Positions 30,489 through 38,262 of a stretch of 64,000 bases of DNA are shown here, one piece after another. Position 1 is the stretch's first letter. The number at the start of each line of letters is the position of its first letter. Under the pieces are notes generated by a model. The model worked only from the letters and a program-made list of their open reading frames with translations, was not told the DNA's origin and did no database searches. The DNA comes from Arthrobacter sp. TMP15 (GTDB lineage Bacteria > Actinomycetota > Actinomycetes > Actinomycetales > Micrococcaceae): NCBI RefSeq assembly GCF_039529835.1, contig NZ_CP154262.1:1116001-1180000 (forward strand). The letters run 5' to 3'. The position numbers and the translations under genes were made by a program.

Positions 30489-31775
30489 ATGCCAGACGCA
30501 ATGCCCGGTGCGCGCACCCAAGGTGCCTGCCCGGCGTCGTACGCTAAGGGCATGAGTGAATTAATCAGCAACATTGGCGAGTTAATGACACAAGACGGAG
30601 AGCACGGCACGCTTCGCAACGCCGCAATAGTTCTGGAGGGCGAGCGGATCTCCTGGATCGGGCCCACGGCTGATGCGCCAGCCGCGGATGTCCATACGGA
30701 TGCCCAGGGACGTGCCGTACTGCCTGGCTGGGTGGATTCGCACACGCACCTCATTTTTGCAGGGGACCGCACCGCCGAGTTTGAGGCGCGCATGGCCGGT
30801 GAAAGCTACAGTGCTGGCGGGATTGCGGTCTCCGTGGAGGCAACACGGAGCGCCAGCGATTACGATCTCACCCGTCTTGGCATGGGCAGGGTAGCTGAAG
30901 CCGTTTCGCAGGGCACCACGTATTTGGAGACCAAAACCGGGTACGGTCTGGACGTGGATCAGGAGGCCCGCAGTGCCCGGATCGCTTGCACCATTGCCGA
31001 TGAGGTGACCTATTTGGGAGCCCACTTGGTCCCGGCCGGTATGGATGCCGATGAGTACACCGAGCTTGTGTGCACTGACATGCTCCAGGCGGTCCGTCCC
31101 TATGCCAAGTGGGCTGATGTGTTTTGTGAGCGCGGGGCCTTTAGCCCGGAGCAGTCCCGAAAGGTGCTTTCCGCGTGCCGCGACGCCGGGTTGGGATTGC
31201 GCGTCCATGGCAATCAGCTCGGTCATGGCGACGGCGTGAAGCTGGCGGTGGAGTTCGGCGCGGCAAGTGTTGATCACGTTAATTTTCTAACGGAGCAGGA
31301 CGTGTCCCTGTTGGCGCAGTCATGGTCGGGGTGGGATGGTGGCGCCAATGGAGGGCGCGGGTCCGGTCAGCGCGGGACGGTCGCCACGGCGCTTCCGGCT
31401 TGTGATCTATCCACCCGTGCACCGTTGGCTCCGGGGCGGGAACTATTGGATGCCGGCGTGCCGCTGGCCCTTGCCTCCAACTGCAATCCAGGGACTTCTT
31501 ACACCTCATCCATGGCGTTTTGTGTCACAACTGCCGTCCTGCAGATGCGGCTAAGCGTTCATGAGGCGGTCCGTGCGGCAACCTATGGGGGTGCGCTGGC
31601 GCTGGGACGCGAGTCCGGGCTCGATGAAAACGGGAAACGTGCAGTGGGTTCCCTCGCTGTGGGGCATCGGGCTGATCTGCATATGCTCAAGGCCCCGTCC
31701 GCCACACATTTGGCGTACCGCCCAGGGGTTCCGCTGACGGCCGCGGTGTGGCGGGCCGGCGTCAGGGCGGTCTAA
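30489..31775 (+). CDS. hutI: Imidazolonepropionase
   Basis: 428 residues from ATG 30489, supported by AAGGGGG at 30474-30480. An alternative start is ATG 30552, but its spacing is poor. A metal-dependent amidohydrolase of histidine degradation that opens imidazolone-propionate to formiminoglutamate. Motifs: DSHTHLIFAGDR (metal His pair), YLETKTGYGLD, RVHGNQLGHGDG, SVDHVNFL and ALASNCNPGT. A Gly/Arg-rich insertion near 280-310 (GWDGGANGGRGSG) looks flexible. No other hut gene is in view, which is unusual but not rare in actinobacteria. Confidence 0.93.
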   Translation: MPDAMPGARTQGACPASYAKGMSELISNIGELMTQDGEHGTLRNAAIVLEGERISWIGPTADAPAADVHTDAQGRAVLPGWVDSHTHLIFAGDRTAEFEARMAGESYSAGGIAVSVEATRSASDYDLTRLGMGRVAEAVSQGTTYLETKTGYGLDVDQEARSARIACTIADEVTYLGAHLVPAGMDADEYTELVCTDMLQAVRPYAKWADVFCERGAFSPEQSRKVLSACRDAGLGLRVHGNQLGHGDGVKLAVEFGAASVDHVNFLTEQDVSLLAQSWSGWDGGANGGRGSGQRGTVATALPACDLSTRAPLAPGRELLDAGVPLALASNCNPGTSYTSSMAFCVTTAVLQMRLSVHEAVRAATYGGALALGRESGLDENGKRAVGSLAVGHRADLHMLKAPSATHLAYRPGVPLTAAVWRAGVRAV

Positions 31776-31780
31776 CCCCC

Positions 31781-31869
31781 TGACGCTCGCTCACTCCACG
31801 TTGTGTTTGTCCTGACGCTCGCTCACTCCACGTTGTGTTTACTGTGACGCTCGCTCACTCCACGTTGTG
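31781..31869 (+). repeat. Three-copy 32-nt-period tandem repeat (family C)
   Basis: The unit TGACGCTCGCTCACTCCACG plus TTGTGTTT is repeated at 31781-31808, 31813-31840 and 31845-31869 (third copy truncated). The copies are separated by 4-nt variable spacers (GTCC, ACTG). It starts 5 nt after the hutI stop. The spacers are far too short for a CRISPR. The rest of the gap to the SIS gene holds a possible promoter region. Confidence 0.9.
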
Positions 31870-31923
31870 GGTGAGGCAGGAGCCTGAATCGTGCTGTAAG
31901 CACACGGGCGGATAGTGATTGAA

Positions 31924-31938
31924 CATGACGTTTTCATG
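31924..31938. promoter_or_regulatory. Possible promoter/operator of the aga-like cluster
   Basis: An inverted repeat CATGA-N5-TCATG lies about 100 nt upstream of the SIS isomerase gene. A weak -35/-10 pair (TTTTCA near 31931 and TATGTT near 31955, 18-nt spacing) overlaps it. The DeoR regulator at the end of the cluster is a plausible ligand. The evidence is limited to symmetry and position. Confidence 0.3.
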
Positions 31939-32036
31939 CACCTTTTGAGCATCTTATGTTAGAGTTGGGTCAACCAATACGCCCCGTTGTGCCACGTAGC
32001 GGCTTTAGCGGGCCCCAATCAAGGAGAACGCAAAAC

Positions 32037-32942
32037 ATGAGTGAGAATAATCAGCTCGGCCCCTTCATGGATGCAGAGCTCACCAGCCAGCCTGAGGTTT
32101 GGGCAAAGGCTATTGCCCAAGCCAAAAGCGAAAACCTGCTCCCGGCCGACGGTCAGCGCGTTGCCGTTATTGGTTGCGGAACCTCATGGTTCATGGCCCA
32201 AAGCTACGCAGCAGCTCGCGAAACTGCCGGCAAGGGGGTTACGGATGCATTTGCAGCCTCCGAGGCATTCTTGGGCGCCGATCGTGGCTATGACGCTGTC
32301 ATTGCCATCACCCGCTCGGGAACCACCACTGAGGTTTTGGAAATCTTGACCGCGATCAAGTCCAAGATTCACACGGTTGCCCTGGTAGGTGACACCAACT
32401 CGCCGATCATGACGCTGGCTGACGCCGTTGTTGAACTTCCCTACGCCGATGAGCGCTCTGTGGTGCAGACCCGCTTTGCCACAACAGCGCTCACATACCT
32501 CTTGACAAGTGTTGGCATGGATCTCAGCGCAGCCGTTGAGGATGCCAAAACCGCTGTATCTGCCCCCGTTGAGCAGGAACTGATTGACGCTGAGCAGTTC
32601 ACTTTCTTGGGCACCGGCTGGACAGTAGGGTTGGCCCACGAAGCAGGGTTGAAGATGCGCGAGGCAGTGCAGGGCTGGACCGAGTCCTACCTGGCCAAGG
32701 AATACCGCCACGGTCCCATCTCCATTGCGGCTCCTAACCGTGTCACCTGGATGTTTGGCGAGCAGCCCGAGGGTTTGGACCGCGATGTAGCCAAGACTGG
32801 TGCCCTCTACGTGAATACCACCACGCACCCGTTGGCTGAGCTTGCGCGCATCCACCGAGTTACGTTGGAGCGTGCGCGCGCTCGCGGCATGAACCCGGAT
32901 CTGCCGCGCAACCTGTCACGTTCGGTCATCTTAGAAGACTAG
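32037..32942 (+). CDS. SIS domain sugar-phosphate isomerase/deaminase (AgaS-like)
   Basis: 301 residues from ATG 32037 with AAGGAG upstream (32022-32027). It carries two SIS domains: AVIGCGTSWFMAQSYAAA and ITRSGTTTEVLEIL in the first, FLGTGWTVGLAHEAGLKMRE and SYLAKEYRHGPIS in the second. This is the layout of AgaS and of the GlmS isomerase half. It is followed by a ROK kinase, a PfkB kinase, a class II aldolase and a DeoR regulator, which matches a galactosamine / N-acetylgalactosamine pathway. There it would deaminate and isomerise galactosamine-6-phosphate to tagatose-6-phosphate. A strong hairpin follows the stop. Confidence 0.85.
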   Translation: MSENNQLGPFMDAELTSQPEVWAKAIAQAKSENLLPADGQRVAVIGCGTSWFMAQSYAAARETAGKGVTDAFAASEAFLGADRGYDAVIAITRSGTTTEVLEILTAIKSKIHTVALVGDTNSPIMTLADAVVELPYADERSVVQTRFATTALTYLLTSVGMDLSAAVEDAKTAVSAPVEQELIDAEQFTFLGTGWTVGLAHEAGLKMREAVQGWTESYLAKEYRHGPISIAAPNRVTWMFGEQPEGLDRDVAKTGALYVNTTTHPLAELARIHRVTLERARARGMNPDLPRNLSRSVILED

Positions 32943-32977
32943 AAACAGGTACGGGTCAGGATCTCTGGCTAAAATGT

Positions 32978-33010
32978 TAGGCACCCCACTTCCTTGAAGT
33001 GGGGTGCCTA
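32978..33010 (+). terminator. Hairpin after the SIS isomerase gene
   Basis: A perfect 15-bp stem (32978-32992 with 32996-33010) with a 3-nt loop lies 36 nt after the stop. No strong T run follows (GCGCTTACCC), so it may be a partial terminator or a stabilising stem that sets a high level of the isomerase relative to the kinases downstream. Confidence 0.7.
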
Positions 33011-33081
33011 GCGCTTACCCAACCACCTTCCCGCCATACGCCATGCCCGCGGGCATCTGTACCCGAAAGAACTTGAACTTC

Positions 33082-34176
33082 ATGAAAACTGTGATGAATC
33101 CGTCCCATGGCCCGGGTGCTCACGCTGCGGCGGACGCTTCCGGAGGCAATGAGGTAGGCAATGAGGTCGGCAAAGAGGTTGTACTGGCCTTTGATGTTGG
33201 CGGGACGGACATGAAATCGGGGATCATTTTAGGTGAGCTGGTGCCGGGGGACGTGGGTGTGCGCGATCTTCAACGCCATCGCACCCCGCTTGACGGAACC
33301 CGTTCGGGTCACAGTGTGTGCGCGCGGATCGTGGAGCTGACGGAACTTTACCGTGCAGCGCACCCGGATCTTAACATTTGCGCCGTCGGTGTTACGGTGC
33401 CGGGCATTGTCGATGAGGAAGCCGGGATCGGTGTTTACTCGGCCAATCTTGGCTGGAAGGATTTCCCTTTCACGGCCACGTTGACACAGGCTTTGGGGGT
33501 ACCGGTAGGTTTTGGGCACGACGTCGGCATGGCTGGTGAAGCTGAATTCCGTCTCGGTGCCGCTGTGGGCCGGAAAGATGCCCTGGTTTTGGTGATTGGC
33601 ACAGGTATTGCCGGGGCTGTGCTCTGTGACGGGCGCCGAGTTGCTGGCGGGGGATATGCCGGGGAGATTGGGCACGCGATGGTGCCGGGGCCGGATGGTC
33701 AGCTGGTGATCCTGGAATCCCTGGGTTCTGCAGGAGCGGTTGCCCGCCGCTATACCGAAGCTACGGGAAAGGCCGTAACCGGTGCCCGCGATGTGGTGGC
33801 CCTGGCAGCCAAAGGCGATGCCGCAGCGGTCACTGTCTGGAGGCAGGCTATTGATGCACTGGCGTTCAGTGTGGCCCAATGCGTTTCAATCCTGGGTACC
33901 GAAACAGTTGTCTTAGGTGGTGGCTTGTCGATGGCGGGAGCCGCACTCTTTGTTCCGCTGGCTGCACGGGTGGATGAGTTGCTGACCTTCCATCGCCGCC
34001 CTGACTATGTCCACGCCGCCCTGGGTGAGAACGCTGGGCTCATCGGTTCGGCGTTAAAGGCGCGCAGCCTCGTCAGTGCAGCAGAGAAGGTTAGTACGCC
34101 AGGGCCCAACGTTGGAGCCGGAGCTGGAGCCGGACTTGGAACTGGTACTGGCACTGGAATGGGGGAGCAGGCATGA
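33082..34176 (+). CDS. ROK family sugar kinase lacking the zinc cysteines
   Basis: 364 residues from ATG 33082; the start is uncertain (ATG 33094 is also possible). It has the ATP motif AFDVGGTDMKSGI near residues 35-47, a catalytic Asp region (FGHDVGMAGEAEF) and GGGYAGEIGHAMV. The ROK zinc motif CxCGxxGCxE that normally follows EIGH is absent: the sequence reads PGPDGQLVILESLGSAGA. The C-terminal tail is a Gly/Ala/Thr repeat (GAGAGLGTGTGTG). In this cluster it probably phosphorylates the free amino sugar or hexose before AgaS-like action. It overlaps the PfkB gene by 4 nt (ATGA). Confidence 0.85.
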   Translation: MKTVMNPSHGPGAHAAADASGGNEVGNEVGKEVVLAFDVGGTDMKSGIILGELVPGDVGVRDLQRHRTPLDGTRSGHSVCARIVELTELYRAAHPDLNICAVGVTVPGIVDEEAGIGVYSANLGWKDFPFTATLTQALGVPVGFGHDVGMAGEAEFRLGAAVGRKDALVLVIGTGIAGAVLCDGRRVAGGGYAGEIGHAMVPGPDGQLVILESLGSAGAVARRYTEATGKAVTGARDVVALAAKGDAAAVTVWRQAIDALAFSVAQCVSILGTETVVLGGGLSMAGAALFVPLAARVDELLTFHRRPDYVHAALGENAGLIGSALKARSLVSAAEKVSTPGPNVGAGAGAGLGTGTGTGMGEQA

Positions 34177-35141
34177 GCGCCAATAACGTGGTTCTGACGG
34201 TCACGCCCAACCCGGCCGTCGATGTCACTTATACCGTTGCCGGTATCCACTTGGGGTCCTCGCATCGAGTGCCTACGCCTTTGTACCGGGCCGGGGGCAA
34301 GGGCCTGAATGTTTCTCGTGTGGCACACCAGCTGGGTCACCCCACACTGGCCATCGCCACAGTGGGTGGAGCCTCCGGTGAACAATTCCGGCAGGACCTG
34401 GTCACTGCCGGCATTCTGCATCAGCTGGTGCCCGTGGCGGCAGCGACCCGGCGGACCATTGCCCTGGTGGATACGGCAGATGAAAACACCACGAGTATTT
34501 TCAACGAAACTGGACCCGCTCTCACGCCCGCCGAATGGCAGGGGCTCGCCGCCGCCGTCGTAGATAATCTCAACGGGCTACAGACCGCCGACGGCGTGAG
34601 CCGCCCCGGTGTGCTGGTGGGCTCCGGTTCCCTCCCGGAGCAGGCCCCGGCTGATTTCTATCCCGCGCTCGTGGCGTTGGCCCACGGTGCCGGTATACCG
34701 GCCATCATTGACACCTCGGGCAGCGGTATTCTGGCTGCAGCCCAGGCCGGGGCCGACCTGCTCAAGCCCAACAACCACGAGCTCATGGAGGCCGTGGGGG
34801 AGAAGGACCTGGTCAGGGCCGCGCGAAAACTGATGGACATGGGTGCCAAACGGGTCCTCGTGAGCGTGGGTGAGGAAGGCATGCTCGCTTTCAGCGCGGA
34901 GAACCCAGGTAGCTACATCCAAGCCAAACTCCCGGCACCGCTGTGTGGCAACCCCACGGGTGCCGGAGACGCGGCGGTGAGTGCGGCCGCCGTCGCACTG
35001 GCCACCGGCGTGGATGACCTGCGCGAAATCCTGCGCCAGGCTACAGCATGGAGCGCGGCCGCCGTGCTCATGCCAGGGGCCGGAGAAATTTCCCCTCAAT
35101 ACACTGAATTGGCCAAAAAACTGATCATTACAGAGAACTAA
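34173..35141 (+). CDS. PfkB family sugar-phosphate kinase (tagatose-6-P / fructose-1-P kinase type)
   Basis: 322 residues. N-terminal TVTPNPAVDVTYTV and GGKGLNVSRVAHQLG are typical of the LacC/FruK branch. The C-terminal GNPTGAGDAAVSAAA carries the GAGD catalytic Asp. It makes a ketose bisphosphate. Because an aldolase of the tagatose/fructose-bisphosphate type follows 12 nt later and an AgaS-like gene precedes, tagatose-6-phosphate is the more likely substrate than fructose-1-phosphate. It is translationally coupled to the ROK kinase. Confidence 0.88.
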   Translation: MSANNVVLTVTPNPAVDVTYTVAGIHLGSSHRVPTPLYRAGGKGLNVSRVAHQLGHPTLAIATVGGASGEQFRQDLVTAGILHQLVPVAAATRRTIALVDTADENTTSIFNETGPALTPAEWQGLAAAVVDNLNGLQTADGVSRPGVLVGSGSLPEQAPADFYPALVALAHGAGIPAIIDTSGSGILAAAQAGADLLKPNNHELMEAVGEKDLVRAARKLMDMGAKRVLVSVGEEGMLAFSAENPGSYIQAKLPAPLCGNPTGAGDAAVSAAAVALATGVDDLREILRQATAWSAAAVLMPGAGEISPQYTELAKKLIITEN

Positions 35142-35153
35142 GGACCGCACCTC

Positions 35154-36005
35154 ATGGCTTTGACAAATACCCGCACCATCATGGAACTGGCTGCGAATGC
35201 CGGTACGGGGCAGGGCGCCTTCAACGTGATCCACCTTGAGACCCTCGAAGGACTGATCGGTGGTGCCGAGGCCGCCGGGCTCCCCGTTATCTTGCAGATT
35301 TCTCAAAATTGCGCAAAGTTTCATGGTGGTCTGGAACCGGTGGCCCTGGCAACTTTGGCTGCGGCCCGCAAGGCGTCTGTGCCGGTAGCCGTGCACCTTG
35401 ACCATGCCGAAGACGAGGCGTTGGTCTATGAAGCGGTTGACTTGGGCTTCGGTTCCGTCATGTACGACGGCGCCCACCTTGAGTATGCGCACAATGTGGA
35501 GGTGACAGCCCGTGTCACCGAGTATGCCCACCAGCGGGGTGTCTATGTGGAAGCGGAGCTGGGCAAGGTTGGCGGCAAGGACGGGGCGCACGCCCCGGGT
35601 GTGCTGACCGACCCGGCAGAAGCAGCCGCGTTTGTTGCTGCGACAGGTGTTGACGCGCTCGCCGTTGCTGTGGGTTCCTCGCATGCCATGACAGAGCGCA
35701 GCGCGGCCTTGAATCTGGGCCGAATCGCGGAGTTGAAGGCCGTACTTGAGGTGCCGCTAGTGTTGCATGGCTCATCTGGCGTCTCAGATGAGAGCATTGT
35801 GGCAGCGATTGCAGCAGGTATGACCAAGATTAACGTTTCTACTCACCTGAACGGTTTCTTTACTCGGGCAGTGCGTGAGTACCTGACAGCCAATCCTTCG
35901 GTTGTGGATTCGCGCAAGTATCTGGGCGCCGGACGTGCGGCCCTGGTGCCTGAAGTTTCACGGTTGCTGGCGTTGTTTGCCGGTGCTTCCCCTACTAAAA
36001 ACTAG
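35154..36005 (+). CDS. Class II ketose-bisphosphate aldolase (KbaY/GatY-type)
   Basis: 283 residues. A zinc-dependent aldolase with the metal-binding VAVHLDHAEDEALV (~80-93), FGSVMYDGAHLEY and VEAELGKVGGKDG; LHGSSGVSDESI and KINVSTHLNG bind the phosphate. It cleaves tagatose-1,6-bisphosphate or fructose-1,6-bisphosphate to triose phosphates. The canonical DGS after the metal strand is DGA here. It is the third step of the cluster pathway and is followed by the DeoR regulator. Confidence 0.9.
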   Translation: MALTNTRTIMELAANAGTGQGAFNVIHLETLEGLIGGAEAAGLPVILQISQNCAKFHGGLEPVALATLAAARKASVPVAVHLDHAEDEALVYEAVDLGFGSVMYDGAHLEYAHNVEVTARVTEYAHQRGVYVEAELGKVGGKDGAHAPGVLTDPAEAAAFVAATGVDALAVAVGSSHAMTERSAALNLGRIAELKAVLEVPLVLHGSSGVSDESIVAAIAAGMTKINVSTHLNGFFTRAVREYLTANPSVVDSRKYLGAGRAALVPEVSRLLALFAGASPTKN

Positions 36006-36039
36006 ATGAGACGGCTGGTTGGCCGTCCAGGAGTTGCGC

Positions 36040-36831
36040 ATGAACAGAACTGAACGACTCACAGCGATCTTGGACCTGTTGGCCGCTCACGGCCAGGTTG
36101 AAGTTGATGGGATTGTGGCCCAGCTGGGTGTTTCCCCGGCCACTGCCCGCCGTGATTTGGACTCCTTGGCCAATGAGCGGCTGTTGACGCGCACCCGTGG
36201 CGGTGCCACCAGCGGCTCTGTTTCCTATGACCTTCCGGGACGATACAACCGTGACGATCATGCTGAGGAAAAGCAGCAGATTGCACACGCCGCCAGCGCC
36301 TTAATTCCCTCTGGAGCCGTTATTGGCTTGTGTGGGGGCACTACCAGTACAGCGCTGGCGCAGGTATTGTCCACGCGGGAGGACTTGATTCTCGCGTCCA
36401 ACAGACCAACGCTGACAGTTGTCACTAACGCCATCAATATTGCAGCTCAGCTGGCCATCAGGCCCAACTTCAAAATTATGGTGACCGGGGGGATTGTGAA
36501 CCCTCGCTCATACGAGCTTGTTGGCCCGTACGCCGACTCGATTCTGCAGCGTGTGGCGCTGGACTTCGCGTTCATTGGGGTGAACGGCATTGAGCCGGGA
36601 GCCGGTCCCACAACCAACGATGAGGGAGAGGCGTCAGTGAACTCGAAGATGGCCGGACGCGCATCTGAGGCCTATATTTTGGCTGACGCCTCCAAGATCG
36701 GCAAACGGGCGTTTGCGACCATGGGGGAGTTGGCGTGCCGGAATCTCATCACTGACTCACGCGTCACCCCGGAGCAGCTCGAGGCGTTCCGTGAAGCGGG
36801 AACCAACGTGATTGTGGCGCCTGCCCTCTAG
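36040..36831 (+). CDS. DeoR/GlpR family transcriptional regulator
   Basis: 263 residues from ATG 36040 with CAGGAG at 36028-36033. The N-terminal HTH (RLTAILDLLAAHGQVEV, then VSPATARRDLDSLA) and the sugar-phosphate effector domain (GLCGGTTSTALAQ, NAINIAAQL, VTGGIVNPRSYELVGP) are classic. It probably represses the cluster in front of it until a tagatose or galactosamine phosphate binds. It is the last gene and ends just before the family A repeat cluster. Confidence 0.92.
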   Translation: MNRTERLTAILDLLAAHGQVEVDGIVAQLGVSPATARRDLDSLANERLLTRTRGGATSGSVSYDLPGRYNRDDHAEEKQQIAHAASALIPSGAVIGLCGGTTSTALAQVLSTREDLILASNRPTLTVVTNAINIAAQLAIRPNFKIMVTGGIVNPRSYELVGPYADSILQRVALDFAFIGVNGIEPGAGPTTNDEGEASVNSKMAGRASEAYILADASKIGKRAFATMGELACRNLITDSRVTPEQLEAFREAGTNVIVAPAL

Positions 36832-36845
36832 CTCTGCCCCCTCCA

Positions 36846-36909
36846 ATGACGCCCCCGCCCTGTTGAGGTTGGAGATGATGACGCCCCCGCCCTGTTGAGG
36901 TTGGAGATG
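36846..36909 (+). repeat. Family A repeat, copy 2: perfect tandem of a 32-nt unit
   Basis: Two identical 32-nt units (36846-36877 and 36878-36909) run head to tail, containing ATGACGCCCCCGCCC then TGTTGAGGTTGGAGATG. A third truncated unit starts at 36910. An inverted copy follows, making the hairpin listed next. Related units occur at 9060 and 56466. Confidence 0.9.
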
Positions 36910-36958
36910 ATGACGCGCCATCGTCCTCCGCGGTGTCATCATCTCCAACCTCAACAGG
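36891..36958. terminator. Large hairpin from an inverted family A copy
   Basis: A 24-bp perfect stem (36891-36914 with 36935-36958) with a 20-nt loop sits between the convergent ends of the DeoR gene (36831) and efeB (36973). It could act as a bidirectional terminator. There is no long T run on either side; GCGGTTTTAATCG follows at 36967. Confidence 0.75.
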
Positions 36959-36972
36959 AAGAGCTGGCGGTT

Positions 36973-38262
36973 TTAATCGAAGAATTCCTTGCCGTAGTAG
37001 CTTCCTGGCGCGGGGAGCCCGGCAGGTACGGCAAACACTGCGGAGCCAACATGCCTGATGTACTCGTTGAGTCTGTCTGAGCGACCCAACTTTTGTTGCA
37101 GCTGCACAAAATGCTCCGGGCTCTTCTGAAAACTCAGGAACATCAAACCCGCATCCAAGCGTCCCACGGAGTCCAGACCATCCGTGAAGTTGTAGCCTCG
37201 ACGCAGCACCTTGGTGCCGTTGTTGTTTTCGGGGGCCACCAGAGCAATGTGAGAATCCGTTGCAATGGCGGGTTTCTCCCCCTGGCTGCCAGGAGAGGGC
37301 GCATGGAAGTCAGGGATATCGTGTTCCTTGGTTCCAGACAACGGGGCGCCTTCCTTTTTGCTGCGCCCAAAGATGCTTTGCTGATCCCCAATTGGGTCCT
37401 CGTCCCAGGTTTCAATGAGCATGTGAATTTTGCGTGCCACCAGGTAGCTTCCGCCTGCCATCCATGACTGGCCCGCCTCCGAGCCCACCCAAACATGTGC
37501 GCCAAGATCCTCGGCGTCGGTGATATTGCGGGTACCGTCCTTGAACCCCATTAAATTCCGGGGCGTGGTTTGGTTAGCTCCGGCGGACGCCCGACCAAAT
37601 CCCAGTACAGTCCACTTTGTCTTTACCGCTGTCCGGGCCATACGGGCCAAATTCCGAACCGCATGGTAGGCCACCTGTGGATCGTTTGAGCAGGCTTGGA
37701 TGCAGAGGTCCCCTCCTGTCATGGACGGCTCAAGAGACTCACCTGCCATGGCTGGCAGTTGCGCAAAATCGATGGGTTTGAACTTTTCCAACCCAAACCT
37801 TTGATCAAACAGGGACGGCCCAAAACCAAGTGTCAGCGTTAGACCATGCGGGCCCATATCACTAGCTTCACCGGTGTCCCCAGGGATGGCGTGCTCACGC
37901 GCGGGCTCCACTTTTCCAACCGGGGCACCCGCTGTCATTTCGGCCATAGCGGCGGACCATTTGGCAAGTACCAGTTGAAGCTCGATCGCGGTCGTGGCCG
38001 TGATATCGAAGGCTGTGTACACCAAGTGGTCCTGTGGAGGAGTGGCAATCCCACTCTGGTGTTCGCCATAAAACGGATACGTGAGCGAGGACCCCGTCAC
38101 CATGTGATCGGTTTCCGATGTTGATCCGGACGCCGTGGCACCGGTCAGAGCAGCCCCGCCACCGACTCCCAGTGCCAGACCGCCGGCACCGGCCAACGCC
38201 ACCGACCCGCTGAAGAACGTGCGGCGGGATACGCGCTCGGCAGGAGGAATCGAATCAGTCAT
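36973..38262 (-). CDS. efeB: Deferrochelatase/DyP-type peroxidase EfeB
   Basis: 429 residues with a twin-arginine signal peptide (SRRTFFSGSVALAGAGG, then an Ala/Gly-rich stretch). The DyP family GxxDG motif is visible in LMGFKDGTRNI (~225-235). A distal heme-pocket region follows (GGSYLVARKIHMLIE, TKEHDIPDFH). Exported folded by Tat, it uses heme and in EfeUOB systems helps oxidise ferrous iron or strip iron from heme. Its ATG abuts the efeO stop (TAAATG) with no gap. It is the last gene of efeUOB. Confidence 0.95.
   Translation of the reverse strand: MTDSIPPAERVSRRTFFSGSVALAGAGGLALGVGGGAALTGATASGSTSETDHMVTGSSLTYPFYGEHQSGIATPPQDHLVYTAFDITATTAIELQLVLAKWSAAMAEMTAGAPVGKVEPAREHAIPGDTGEASDMGPHGLTLTLGFGPSLFDQRFGLEKFKPIDFAQLPAMAGESLEPSMTGGDLCIQACSNDPQVAYHAVRNLARMARTAVKTKWTVLGFGRASAGANQTTPRNLMGFKDGTRNITDAEDLGAHVWVGSEAGQSWMAGGSYLVARKIHMLIETWDEDPIGDQQSIFGRSKKEGAPLSGTKEHDIPDFHAPSPGSQGEKPAIATDSHIALVAPENNNGTKVLRRGYNFTDGLDSVGRLDAGLMFLSFQKSPEHFVQLQQKLGRSDRLNEYIRHVGSAVFAVPAGLPAPGSYYGKEFFD

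Noticed and set aside
31781-31869. CRISPR-like array
   Set aside because: Spacers are only 4 nt, the third repeat is truncated and no cas gene is present.
34578-35684. 368-codon frame opposite the PfkB kinase and aldolase
   Set aside because: It spans two genes with clear catalytic motifs on the other strand and has the His/Arg/Gly-rich composition of a shadow.
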